From CAWABB01 sp963701735 (GTDB lineage: Bacteria > Bacteroidota > Ignavibacteria > UBA10030 > UBA6906), in the NCBI GenBank assembly GCA_963701735.1, contig CAVPBI010000013.1, forward strand, positions 62,001 to 126,000: 64,000 bases of DNA, read 5' to 3'. Numbering within the stretch: the stretch's first letter is position 1; each line of letters starts with the position of its first letter. The position numbers and the translations under genes were made by a program. Below are positions 40,023 to 48,519 of this stretch, in pieces. The notes under the pieces were generated by a model. That model was given only the letters and a program-made list of their open reading frames with translations, made no database searches and was not told the origin of the DNA.

Positions 40023-40190
40023 TCAGTCGCGGCGCGCAGCCTCGGCCATGGCCCCGACGTTCGCCGGAGGCACGTCGGGAAGGAGGGCTTCGTGGCTGGG
40101 GCTCACGATCCACCGCGGTCCGAACACCTTCTTGAGCCGCTGGATTTCCGAGGCGATGCGAGACGCGCCGGTCATGTTCAGCCATAGTCC
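40023..40190 (-). pseudogene. C-terminal relic of a second URO-D/methyltransferase-family gene
   Basis: The last 55 or so codons, LWLNMTGASRIASEIQRLKKVFGPRW and then IVSPSHEALLPDVPPANVGAMAEAA, match the C-terminal end of uroporphyrinogen-decarboxylase-superfamily proteins (typical family pattern xGGFxxxPSHxLLPDVPPENVxAM). Everything N-terminal is missing; the fragment begins directly after the stop codon of the intact URO-D gene at 40195. It likely results from deletion within a tandem pair of paralogues. Confidence 0.65.
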
Positions 40191-40194
40191 TGTC

Positions 40195-41370
40195 CTACCC
40201 TCCTGCCTCGTGGTGATCATACCTGCACTGTCGGGCCTCATCAGCGAACGCGTGAAGCAGCGCTGTATCGGCATCGAAGAAATGGTCGGACGGGGCAAGG
40301 ATAAACCCTCCGCCTTCGCCCGCATCGCGGAACGCCTGTCGCACGGCGGCACGGGTCTCTTCCGGCGTGCAGCCCTTGAAATAGTGGAACTGGTCGAACC
40401 CGCCGATCATGCATACCCGCTGTCCCACCCGCCGCTTCGCCTCTCCAAGCCTCGTGTCGCCTCCCATCGCCGCGGGAGTGAACGTCTCCATGGCGTCGGG
40501 CTGCATGTCCGCGATCCGCTCCAGGAACGGCATCATGCCGCCGCACGTGTGATACACCACGCGCTGGCCGGCATCATGGGAGTGGCGGATGAGCTCCGCA
40601 TCATACGGCGCGACGAAGCGGTCAAAAATCCCGGGGGAAATGACGGTGGATGACGCGTCGCCGCCGCCATGCTCGATGACGTCGAATCTCGCCCCCGCCA
40701 TGGACTTCAGATACCGGACCTTGCGATCGAAGAGGGTCTTGAGGAATGCATGGACCCATTCAGGGTCGTCGTACGTTGCCATGATGAGGTTTTCGATCCC
40801 GTACAGGACGGAAGCATCCTGCCAGCAGCCCGACTGGCCGTACACGTCAAAGAACGGGATGAATCCCCTGAGGATCCCGTTCTCCCCGACGTCGGCCGCC
40901 TGACGGTTGACCTCGTCCACATCGCATTCGGGCGCGGCCGCATACAGGCCGATGAGATCGATGTCGCGCTTCTCCTTGATCAGCCTCTCGGTGACCCAGG
41001 ACGTGTGTTCGTTGCTCTGGAGGACCGTCGAGAGCTTCCCGCCCGGGGTGACGAAGTGGTATCGGACGGTCTGATATTCCTGTCCGGGGACAGGCTCTTC
41101 GACAATCTTCCACTGCGGGGATACCACGCGTCGTGCCTCGAGAAAACCGGGCACGTGATCCGGGTCGTGATACTCGCCGGCCGCGGCGTTCGGCCGGTAG
41201 GCCATCAGCCATCGGATGGGATCCAGGCCGAAGCGCTCGAAGAATTCCTCATTGGAAATCCCGCCGAGATACCGGCGGAGGAACGACGTCATGACATGAT
41301 GGGTCGTGACCGGAAGCCGGTCCGGCACTTTCTGGTCGAGGGCAGCGATCAATCGTTCTCTGGAAGTCAT
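40195..41370 (-). CDS. URO-D superfamily protein, MtaA/CmuA-like methyltransferase type
   Basis: 391 residues, frame intact. The start MTSRERLIAALDQKVPDRLPV and the VIEHGGGDASSTVISPGIFDRFVAPYDAELI block are family hallmarks. It carries His-x-Cys in VVYHTCGG and a later Cys in RVCMIGGFDQ, the zinc-ligand pattern (HxC...C) of MtaA/CmuA cobalamin methyltransferases rather than of haem-pathway HemE. No haem genes are nearby. It lies 13 nt downstream of a GH63-like gene, at the end of the long gal/glycosidase operon. Demethylation of an O-methylated sugar is a possible role, which I infer only from context. No corrinoid protein gene is in the window. Confidence 0.78.
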   Translation of the reverse strand: MTSRERLIAALDQKVPDRLPVTTHHVMTSFLRRYLGGISNEEFFERFGLDPIRWLMAYRPNAAAGEYHDPDHVPGFLEARRVVSPQWKIVEEPVPGQEYQTVRYHFVTPGGKLSTVLQSNEHTSWVTERLIKEKRDIDLIGLYAAAPECDVDEVNRQAADVGENGILRGFIPFFDVYGQSGCWQDASVLYGIENLIMATYDDPEWVHAFLKTLFDRKVRYLKSMAGARFDVIEHGGGDASSTVISPGIFDRFVAPYDAELIRHSHDAGQRVVYHTCGGMMPFLERIADMQPDAMETFTPAAMGGDTRLGEAKRRVGQRVCMIGGFDQFHYFKGCTPEETRAAVRQAFRDAGEGGGFILAPSDHFFDADTALLHAFADEARQCRYDHHEAGG

Positions 41371-41383
41371 AATAGAACAGCTC

Positions 41384-43576
41384 CTATTTTCGCGCGCCGT
41401 ACATGTCGAGCAGGACGCGCGCCATGATCGAATCCCAGATGTAGTTCGACGGGCTCTCCTGGACCGGATAATCCGGACTGTATGACTCCCAGAAACGGTG
41501 ATTCAGTGAGAGCTGCGTCGTCACCGCAAGCATCATCTTGTTGCCGACCTTCCGGGCGAGATCGTCGTATCCGTAGTTGCTCAGCCCCTTCATCACCATG
41601 TAATCCCAGAGCAGCCACACCGCGCCGTTCCAACGGCAGCAGCCGTCTACGAACGCTGTGAAGTGCGGGTCGTCAGCAGCCAGCGTCGGGACGCCATAGC
41701 GCCGCCAGAACGAGCCTGTGTTGGTCAGGTGCGTCACGAGCCTCCGGGCCTGCTCCCTGGTAGCCACGCGGGCCCAGAGCGGCAGGAAGCCGATCAGCTC
41801 CTTGCGCTTCAGGCTCGCCCCCTCGAATACGAAGCTGTTGTCCTCTTTCGACACATTATAATAGAAGCCGTCCTGTGGGTCCCACATGGTGCGGTTGATG
41901 AGCCCGGAGACCCGCGAGAATTTCTGAGACCATTCGCGCACGCCAGCGGTGTCGCCCAGCTCCTTCGCCATGACCCCGAGGTAGTGCATTTCGTTGGCCA
42001 CCTCGCACGTCAGGTCGAGCACGTCCAGCTCGTGCGATATATCCCGTCCCTCGTCGGTCCCCTCTGAGAAGAGCTGGAACACGACGTTCCACCCGTCTCG
42101 GACGTTCTCGATGATGCCGTACGGGCCCCACTCGAACATCCCGTCCTGATCCGTGTCGCGTTCACGCTCCAGATACCTGACGAAGTCGGCCCCCGCGCGG
42201 TACGCGTCGCGGAGAAAGTCCCGGTTCTTCCCTGCCGCGTACACTTCCCAGCTTGTCCACGCAAAGAACGGCGCCGACGTTGTCGGCACCCCTTCATGCG
42301 GATAGACCTGCGGCCCCCGCGGCCCGTGTCGGTATGCGATCAGCCCGTCCTCATATTGCTGCTCGATGTAGACCCGCTGCGACTCCTCGGCCGAGCGGGC
42401 ATCGAGCAGCGCGTACGGGATCATGGAGAGGGACTCGTGCATCACCTGGTGCCCGTGGCCCCAGCCCCACACGGGATTGCGGGAAAACACATAGAAATTG
42501 TGCGCGGTCTGGCCGGAGGGCGGAAGCATGCACTGGCGCACCAGGTTCAGGGCGCCGATGTAGACAAGCTTCTCGGCGGCGGTTGTGAACGCAGGCCTGG
42601 GCACCCTTGCGTAGAGGGCGACATTGTCGTCGACGCAGCGCTGCAGGTCGGCGGCGAGCGCGGCGCGGGCGTCGGCGGCGAGCTCCTCGATCGGGCGCCG
42701 CGCATCCTGGACGCTCCGCACGAACCGTACCGTTGTCTGCTCGCCGGGGGCAAGCCGGACGTCTTTCTGCAACGCGATCAACGCGGCCCCCCCTTCCTTC
42801 CGAACGTTCAGCGCTGTGACGTTGTCGTGCACCTTGCTCAGCCGCTTGGCCGCGAAATAGAACTCCTCGATCGAACACGCGGCGTACGCGCCGTAGCTGT
42901 CGGGAGCCCCGCTGGACGAGAGGAGGTTCCTGAAGTTCTCCGGATAGCCCCGGTCCCGGTACAGATTGCTGTGAAGCCGGATCAGCGATTCATGGTGCGT
43001 GGCGACGTACCCGTGCAGCGACGAATCGTACCCCACGACCTGCAAGGAGTCGCCCGGGCGATGCAGCACCGGATACAGCATCAGGGCCATCGGGACCGCA
43101 CCGGCGTTCGTGATCGTCAGTTCGACGATTGCCGAACCGGAACTGTACACGCAGAACACCTCCTGAACCCTGAGCCCCGCGAACGGCTCGTACTCGAGCA
43201 CTGCCATGTCAGGGAAGGAGGCTGTCACGACCGGCCGCACGGCGAACTCGCGGGTCTTCGAGATCACCATGTTGTTGCATTTCCAGACGACGGTCAGGTC
43301 TCCCGCATACTGGCTCGAATACGTGACGGGGCGCTCCGGGCTGAAATAATCCATGAAGTACGCCTTGTCGGCGAAGAAGCGCGAGCGGCTCATGGGTGCC
43401 GCGTACGTCGTGAAGAGGGGGTCGTCCGCGGCGGCCCGAAGTCGAAGGAATGCGTCGCTGACAGTCACGCCCGCCGGCGCCTGTGCGGTCAGGACAACCC
43501 CACATGCAATCGCAGCAAGCGTTCGACGCACGCATGTTCCTGCCGCCTCGCACCTCCTCATTGCGATCCCTCTCAT
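41384..43576 (-). CDS. GH63-like (alpha/alpha)6-barrel glycosidase, copy 1
   Basis: About 730 residues with a signal peptide (RRTLAAIACGVVLTAQAPAG). After an N-terminal beta-sandwich comes an (alpha/alpha)6-type catalytic region: MLPPSGQTAHNFYVFSRNPVWGWGHGHQVMHESLSM, SAPFFAWTSWEVYAAG, DQDGMFEWGPYG, LINRTMWDPQDGFYYNV, GFLPLWARVA, NGAVWLLWDYMVMKGL. These motifs fit the GH63/GH37/MGH-like superfamily of inverting alpha-glycosidases. Candidate catalytic acids are in DGMFEWG and the WE.Y region; the exact assignment needs a structure. It is paralogous to 48520-51240, which has the same motifs. Start ATG 43576 has GGAGG nearby; ATG 43561 is an alternative. 13 nt separate it from the GH172 gene upstream. 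Confidence 0.78.
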   Translation of the reverse strand: MRGIAMRRCEAAGTCVRRTLAAIACGVVLTAQAPAGVTVSDAFLRLRAAADDPLFTTYAAPMSRSRFFADKAYFMDYFSPERPVTYSSQYAGDLTVVWKCNNMVISKTREFAVRPVVTASFPDMAVLEYEPFAGLRVQEVFCVYSSGSAIVELTITNAGAVPMALMLYPVLHRPGDSLQVVGYDSSLHGYVATHHESLIRLHSNLYRDRGYPENFRNLLSSSGAPDSYGAYAACSIEEFYFAAKRLSKVHDNVTALNVRKEGGAALIALQKDVRLAPGEQTTVRFVRSVQDARRPIEELAADARAALAADLQRCVDDNVALYARVPRPAFTTAAEKLVYIGALNLVRQCMLPPSGQTAHNFYVFSRNPVWGWGHGHQVMHESLSMIPYALLDARSAEESQRVYIEQQYEDGLIAYRHGPRGPQVYPHEGVPTTSAPFFAWTSWEVYAAGKNRDFLRDAYRAGADFVRYLERERDTDQDGMFEWGPYGIIENVRDGWNVVFQLFSEGTDEGRDISHELDVLDLTCEVANEMHYLGVMAKELGDTAGVREWSQKFSRVSGLINRTMWDPQDGFYYNVSKEDNSFVFEGASLKRKELIGFLPLWARVATREQARRLVTHLTNTGSFWRRYGVPTLAADDPHFTAFVDGCCRWNGAVWLLWDYMVMKGLSNYGYDDLARKVGNKMMLAVTTQLSLNHRFWESYSPDYPVQESPSNYIWDSIMARVLLDMYGARK

Positions 43577-43589
43577 CCCATCCCTCCCC

Positions 43590-45542
43590 CTATCGCTTCT
43601 GCGTCGCGCTGATGACAAGCTGCTTCTCCCTGTCGATGACCCGCGCATAGAAGTTGTACCCGCCATAGTTGTTCTCGATCTTCAGGAGCAGCGCGTTCCA
43701 GCCTTCCTTGAGCGCCAGCGGGATGCGGTCCTGATCCGGCGCGGCGACACGCACGGCAAGGAAGCGGTGGATCTCCTTTCCGTTCAGGAAGACCTTCGCG
43801 CCGTCGTCACTCCCCAGCAGGAACGGCACTGTCGCGGCCCGGGGCGAATAGATGTAGGTGAGCGCGTACACCACCACCATCTCGTACGGATCGAAATCGT
43901 AGAGATCGAACCGGCCCCTGGGCGGAGTCTGCTTCAGCACCCACGACACCTTCTGCCCGTTGACACCCTCGTAGCGCGCGTCCAGCTTGATCTCGCGCTC
44001 CGGCGGATACGGCGCGTCGAGACCCAGCCGCTGCAGCTTCTCGTCGCGCATGTTCGGAAACGGTCCGATGACATACCACTCCGGGATGTATACCCGCTTC
44101 GGCTCCGCAACGAACGCGTCGAGCCCCACCGCGTGGCCGGATGCCTTTGCGTCCTTTCCGGTCACCGTGCATTCGAGGGGGATGACGCCGCCGGTCGCCC
44201 TGAGGTCCTTCAACGCCACTTTCCCTCCGGGTACGACATCGGGTGCGTATCCCTTGATCGACCCGACTACCGCCCCACCGTGGCTGAAATCGGCGTTTCC
44301 GTATCCGGGGCCCATCGAATAGAAGACGGAAAGATCATACCGCTCCTCTGCGACAGGGACAGAAACCGAAAACTTCGAGCCTGCTTCCGCCCCCTCCACC
44401 GCCAGCTGCCGATTTCCGCTCCAATCTGCGCCGTACCGCTTCATGTCCTCCGTTTTCGCGGTCAGCCCCTTCCCCGACACCGTCAGCGACTCCGCTTCGA
44501 CCGCGCCGTTGGGCACCGCTACCCGGAGCGGTATGCGGAACCCTGCCGGAGGCAACGCCGGAAACGCCTGGTGGGGCTCGAGCTGATACCAGTACGCCGT
44601 GCTGCTGTAGTCAGCGACTTCCTCGTTGCCGTGGCCGTGCTCGATCGTGAACCGGAGCGAGCGCGTGAACGGGATGGCATCCTGAATGTGGAATCGATAG
44701 GCGGCAATCCGGGACAGCGAGTCGTCCTTGAGGATGAGGCCGTGATACGGCGCAGCGTACTCCCCGCGGTTGAAGTACCATCCGCTGGTGAAGTAGTCCT
44801 CCGTCCCGGTCCCGTAAATGGAGGGCTCCTTCTCCCCGTCCACGTACACCATTTCGTCGCCCTCGAGGTACTGCATCCCGTTGCCGTAGCTCTGCATGTT
44901 CATGTTCACGCCAACCAGGTGGCCGCGGCCTGTCGCTTCGAGGATGGTGTAGTTCGCATTGCGCCCGGCCCTCGTGTCGCGCCGCCACTGGGCATGAAAG
45001 TATGCCGCGGCGACCGGGAGCGGTTTCTCGAGCTTCCGGTAGTCGATGTGATAGTAGAACGAGTTGATCTCCTCCCCCGTCTCGTTCACCACCTCGACCC
45101 GGGCCGACTTCCCGAACGGCATCGGAAAGAACGAGTAGTAGCCGCCGCTGGACATCCCCAGATAGGCCGTCACGTACTGCTTGTACTGGAAACCCGTCCC
45201 GAAGAAGTCCCCGACCGGAACCTCGACGGACGGCGTCGCCTCCCCGTCCCAGAACATCCTCAAGACGATCCGGCGCAGGAAATACTTGTCGGGGGACGCG
45301 ATCGTCACCCAGATTCTCACGATGACGCCCGGACCTGTGATGTCCGCGAGCGTCGCGGTCTCGCCGCTCTTGATCGCGATGAAGTCGCTGTTCCCTCCCG
45401 TTCGATCATAGCTCGAAACCTGAAGCAGCCTGCCCTCCCTCAGAAACGGGAGGGCATCGATGTCGGGTGCGGCAACCGGCTGGGCGATCGCCGGGACGGC
45501 GGAGCACGCCGTGATGATCAGCGCCCACGTGATGCATTTCAT
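43590..45542 (-). CDS. GH172-family (DUF2961) glycosidase
   Basis: About 650 residues, signal peptide (MKCITWALIITACSAVPAIAQ), frame intact. DUF2961 motifs: LLQVSSYDRTGGNSDF, ITGPGVIVRIWVT, VPVGDFFGTG, YYHIDYRKLE and the hallmark IYGTGTEDYFTSGWYFNRGEYAAPYHG. A C-terminal PA14-like/jelly-roll domain follows (WYVIGPFPNMRDEKL, LLGSDDGAKVFLNGKEIHR). GH172 members characterised so far act on alpha-D-fructofuranosides or alpha-D-arabinofuranosides; here the sugar is unknown. It is within the LacI/gal operon, 171 nt after the FGE-like fusion. The candidate catalytic glutamate is in GTEDYF. Confidence 0.87.
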   Translation of the reverse strand: MKCITWALIITACSAVPAIAQPVAAPDIDALPFLREGRLLQVSSYDRTGGNSDFIAIKSGETATLADITGPGVIVRIWVTIASPDKYFLRRIVLRMFWDGEATPSVEVPVGDFFGTGFQYKQYVTAYLGMSSGGYYSFFPMPFGKSARVEVVNETGEEINSFYYHIDYRKLEKPLPVAAAYFHAQWRRDTRAGRNANYTILEATGRGHLVGVNMNMQSYGNGMQYLEGDEMVYVDGEKEPSIYGTGTEDYFTSGWYFNRGEYAAPYHGLILKDDSLSRIAAYRFHIQDAIPFTRSLRFTIEHGHGNEEVADYSSTAYWYQLEPHQAFPALPPAGFRIPLRVAVPNGAVEAESLTVSGKGLTAKTEDMKRYGADWSGNRQLAVEGAEAGSKFSVSVPVAEERYDLSVFYSMGPGYGNADFSHGGAVVGSIKGYAPDVVPGGKVALKDLRATGGVIPLECTVTGKDAKASGHAVGLDAFVAEPKRVYIPEWYVIGPFPNMRDEKLQRLGLDAPYPPEREIKLDARYEGVNGQKVSWVLKQTPPRGRFDLYDFDPYEMVVVYALTYIYSPRAATVPFLLGSDDGAKVFLNGKEIHRFLAVRVAAPDQDRIPLALKEGWNALLLKIENNYGGYNFYARVIDREKQLVISATQKR

Positions 45543-45713
45543 GATGACGCGCCCTTCACAATAGAATGTAATCATGACCTTCGCCTGCTGCGCAGGCAGG
45601 CCGGTCGGCGTCCTTGACCGACAGCCGCCTCACGCAGCAGACTTGACGTCCCACATCTCAGCCATTGTGCTCGAGCCCGGCGCGTCACTCGGGATTTGCG
45701 GCGCACCGACGCC

Positions 45714-48509
45714 TCACCCGGCATCCTTCACGCATCGGAATCCCACGGTCGCACACCGATTCAACGCCGGCGACACCATCAGCAGGATCTGCGGATTGTC
45801 AGCGGGTTGCGGACCGCCCGGGATGTACCACCAGCTCGACGTGGGGTTGTAGAAACTCCCTCCCCGCAGCATGCAGAACACAAACGTCCCGTTGTCGTAC
45901 GTGTCGTTCGTGAGCTGCCAGACGTTGCCGATGAGATCCATGACGCCGAACGGGCTTGCTCCTCCGGGGTATGCTGTCACGGAAGAAGTGTGTTCGAGCT
46001 TCCAGTTGCAGCGTGTCGAATCCATCGCCGGACCCCAGGGGTACTTCCTTCCGTCTGTCCCCTGCGCCGCGTACTGCCACTCGATCTCGGTCGGAAGCCG
46101 CTTGCCGGCCCACCGGGCATACGCCTGCGCATCCGTTGCGTCCACGTACACCACCGGATGGTCTTCCATTCCCGCCGGCGGTTTTCCCTTCACCCAGTGC
46201 TTCAGGAAGTTCGCGGGATCCTTCGGTTTGTACTTCCCGGCAGCCAAAAAGGCTGCAAAGTCGCGGTTTGAGACCGGATAGGTGTCGATGAAAAACCGCC
46301 GCATGGCGAGCGTGTCGGGCTTTCCCGAACCGGGGTACGGAATGACCTCGTTGGGGCTCAGGAAGCTCCGGGTCGTGCTGTACACGAATGTTCCGGCCGG
46401 GATCTCCGTCATCCCCTTCGGAGCGCTGCCCGCCGGCCTGGTCCGGGTGACGCCCGAGATCATCCGCGGCGTGGCGAGCGGCACGTTCACGATCCGCTCG
46501 TCGAGGAGCTCACGGCCTTCGAACAGCTGCACGACAAACTTCTCCTCGTGGCGGCCGACCGTTGCAAGAAGAGACACGGCATGCGTGCCCGGGGACAGCT
46601 CCGCGCTGCGCGTCGAGTAGGACGGATTTCCCGCCGAGACCACGATCCGGGTGCCTCGGCGTCCCGAGACGAACAGCGAATCCCCTTCCACCGAAACGTC
46701 GAGCAGCCGCGGAAGCTTCGCGATGCAATCGACACTCCCTTCGCGCCGCGTCCAGAGCCAATCGCGGCTGAACCCTTCCACAGTCGCCTGCACGTAGCTC
46801 GTGTCCTGAAGCCGGACGGGATCAAGCTCCTCGTGGTGCCAGAGACTGACATAATGGAAGTCGGACGCCGGGGACGCGGCGAAGAGCGGACCTCTGTACC
46901 CTTCAGGGCGCAGGCTGTAGACGGTGTACACGGTCTTCTCTGCGGCAGGCCAGCAGTTGACCCAGACGCTGTCCACGGTGGTCGGGAGCAGCGGGATCCA
47001 ATCCTTCACGGTGAATGCCGACGCGTTCTCGCGCAACACCTTCGTCGCGAGACCGAGATACGCCAGCTCTTCCTCGATCCAGTCCGGGCGCCCGGGCCGC
47101 ATGATGTTCAGCTCGTTCCCGTAGCCGTTGAACAGCGAAACGCCGATCTCGCGGTGGATCCGGCCTTCCGCAAGCTGGATGACCCGAAAGATGGCGAAGT
47201 CCGGCTTGATCAGCTTGTTGAGGTTGAGCGGCGGCGGCATGTAGATCGCGTCGTGCACTCTCCCCGCGACGATGCCCGGCATGTCGGCGGGCACGGCCAT
47301 CCCTTCGCTGTACATGATCACGCCCGGCTTGACCCTGTCGGCCGCCGCCTGGAAATCGCGGCTCGACTGGCCCCACGTGTCAAGCACGACGCCGTCTGCG
47401 TCGAGCGTGCGGAGCATGCTCTCCATGCCCGCGAGGTGATCCTCTTTCCGGGTGCTCTCGTCCCACGGATTGTATGCAATGAAGAACTTCGTGCCGCGCG
47501 TGCGCGCGAACGCAACCTGGCTCTTCAACTCCGCAATCCCGCCCGGCAGGTCACGATACATGTCCCACTGGTTGCGCTGATCCAGCCCGAGCCGCGGCCA
47601 TGTCGGCCAGAGCATGTATGCTTCATATCCTCCCACGAGCGAGTCCATGGACGGGAGGAAGGTCTTGAATTTCGACGTCCCTGTCAGCGCGTCATAGTAC
47701 TCCCGGTCCCACGCGAACTGGAGCATCAACAGATAGCTCTCCCTGATCCACGCGAGGTCCGGACGTTTGAACAGCGTGTCATCGAACGACTCCAGGTCGT
47801 AGAGCCACCGGTCCTGGAACATGAGGCGCAGCCCGTCCCGCCAGTCGCCCGCGTGATCATCAACGTAGATGTCGTATTGCACCCATCCGCCAGGCTTGAG
47901 CTCGGTCCTGAACCGCCGCACATCTGAGCTGTCCGAATTGGTGCGACGCGCAATCGCCACAAGCGATCTGCCATTGCCCGCCGCCGCGTCGCAGAACCCG
48001 AGTTCCCAGGCATTGTCAGGCAGCACGACCCCGATCGGGCCCACCGCCGGGCGGAAGAGCGTGGAGCGGCTCAGGCGGAACTGATAGCCTGACGGGCCGG
48101 ACGCGCGGATGAACACGCGTTCGGACGACTCACCCAGCGGCACGATCTCGGCCAGACGAAGTGTGGAATCCGACGCGTTTTTGAAGGTTATCGTGCCCTT
48201 CCACCCCCTCGGCCCGCCAGGCGTCCAGCGGACCGAGCCCGCAAGCCCGAACGGACTCGACCATGCCAGCGAATCGCCCTGTCTGATGACCGAGCAGTCG
48301 GCGGAGCTTTTGAGTGCATCGTTGACCGTGCACGTGAAGAGCGGCAGAGCCGCAGGAAGCCGGACGGCCTTCCCGGAGCCGTCCGTATACCCTGCAACCG
48401 ATAGCCCACCCTTTGGCGAGAATTCCACGCCCCGGATCCCTTCGGCGCGGACGAGGGTCCCGCATCCGAGCGCGAGCAGGACGAGGAGAACGATAGGTCT
48501 CGGCTTCAT
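45714..48509 (-). CDS. Alpha-galactosidase-like barrel fused to an FGE/sulfatase-modifying-fold domain lacking catalytic cysteines
   Basis: 931 residues, frame intact, signal peptide (MKPRPIVLLVLLALGCGTLVRA). Residues 25-230 form a beta-sandwich. Residues 240-560 look like a TIM barrel of the GH27/31/36 type (AYMLWPTWPRLGLDQRNQWDMY, GTKFFIAYNPWDEST, DADGVVLDTWGQSS with a candidate nucleophile Asp, VKPGVIMYSEGM). The last 230 residues are an FGE-sulfatase/SUMF1-fold domain (MTEIPAGTFVYST, FFIDTYPVSNRDFAAFL, HPVVYVDATDAQAYARWAGKRLPTEIEWQYAAQG, FGVMDLIGNVWQLT, LRGGSFYNPTSSWW, VGFRCVKDAG). The two cysteines that do the chemistry in true FGE are absent after RGGSF. A binding role (C-type-lectin-like fold) is more likely. 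No sulfatase gene is present. Fusion to a glycosidase barrel is unusual. Confidence 0.78.
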   Translation of the reverse strand: MKPRPIVLLVLLALGCGTLVRAEGIRGVEFSPKGGLSVAGYTDGSGKAVRLPAALPLFTCTVNDALKSSADCSVIRQGDSLAWSSPFGLAGSVRWTPGGPRGWKGTITFKNASDSTLRLAEIVPLGESSERVFIRASGPSGYQFRLSRSTLFRPAVGPIGVVLPDNAWELGFCDAAAGNGRSLVAIARRTNSDSSDVRRFRTELKPGGWVQYDIYVDDHAGDWRDGLRLMFQDRWLYDLESFDDTLFKRPDLAWIRESYLLMLQFAWDREYYDALTGTSKFKTFLPSMDSLVGGYEAYMLWPTWPRLGLDQRNQWDMYRDLPGGIAELKSQVAFARTRGTKFFIAYNPWDESTRKEDHLAGMESMLRTLDADGVVLDTWGQSSRDFQAAADRVKPGVIMYSEGMAVPADMPGIVAGRVHDAIYMPPPLNLNKLIKPDFAIFRVIQLAEGRIHREIGVSLFNGYGNELNIMRPGRPDWIEEELAYLGLATKVLRENASAFTVKDWIPLLPTTVDSVWVNCWPAAEKTVYTVYSLRPEGYRGPLFAASPASDFHYVSLWHHEELDPVRLQDTSYVQATVEGFSRDWLWTRREGSVDCIAKLPRLLDVSVEGDSLFVSGRRGTRIVVSAGNPSYSTRSAELSPGTHAVSLLATVGRHEEKFVVQLFEGRELLDERIVNVPLATPRMISGVTRTRPAGSAPKGMTEIPAGTFVYSTTRSFLSPNEVIPYPGSGKPDTLAMRRFFIDTYPVSNRDFAAFLAAGKYKPKDPANFLKHWVKGKPPAGMEDHPVVYVDATDAQAYARWAGKRLPTEIEWQYAAQGTDGRKYPWGPAMDSTRCNWKLEHTSSVTAYPGGASPFGVMDLIGNVWQLTNDTYDNGTFVFCMLRGGSFYNPTSSWWYIPGGPQPADNPQILLMVSPALNRCATVGFRCVKDAG

Positions 48510-48519
48510 TGCCGCCCTT

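Noticed and set aside
45580..45600. Small palindrome GCCTGC-TGC-GCAGGC upstream of GH172
   Set aside because: A short GC-rich palindrome expected by chance at this base composition; no T-tract and no matching copies noticed near other promoters.
43353..45617. 754-codon plus-strand frame opposite the GH172 gene
   Set aside because: Antisense shadow; no ribosome site, no conserved motif, spans two minus-strand genes.
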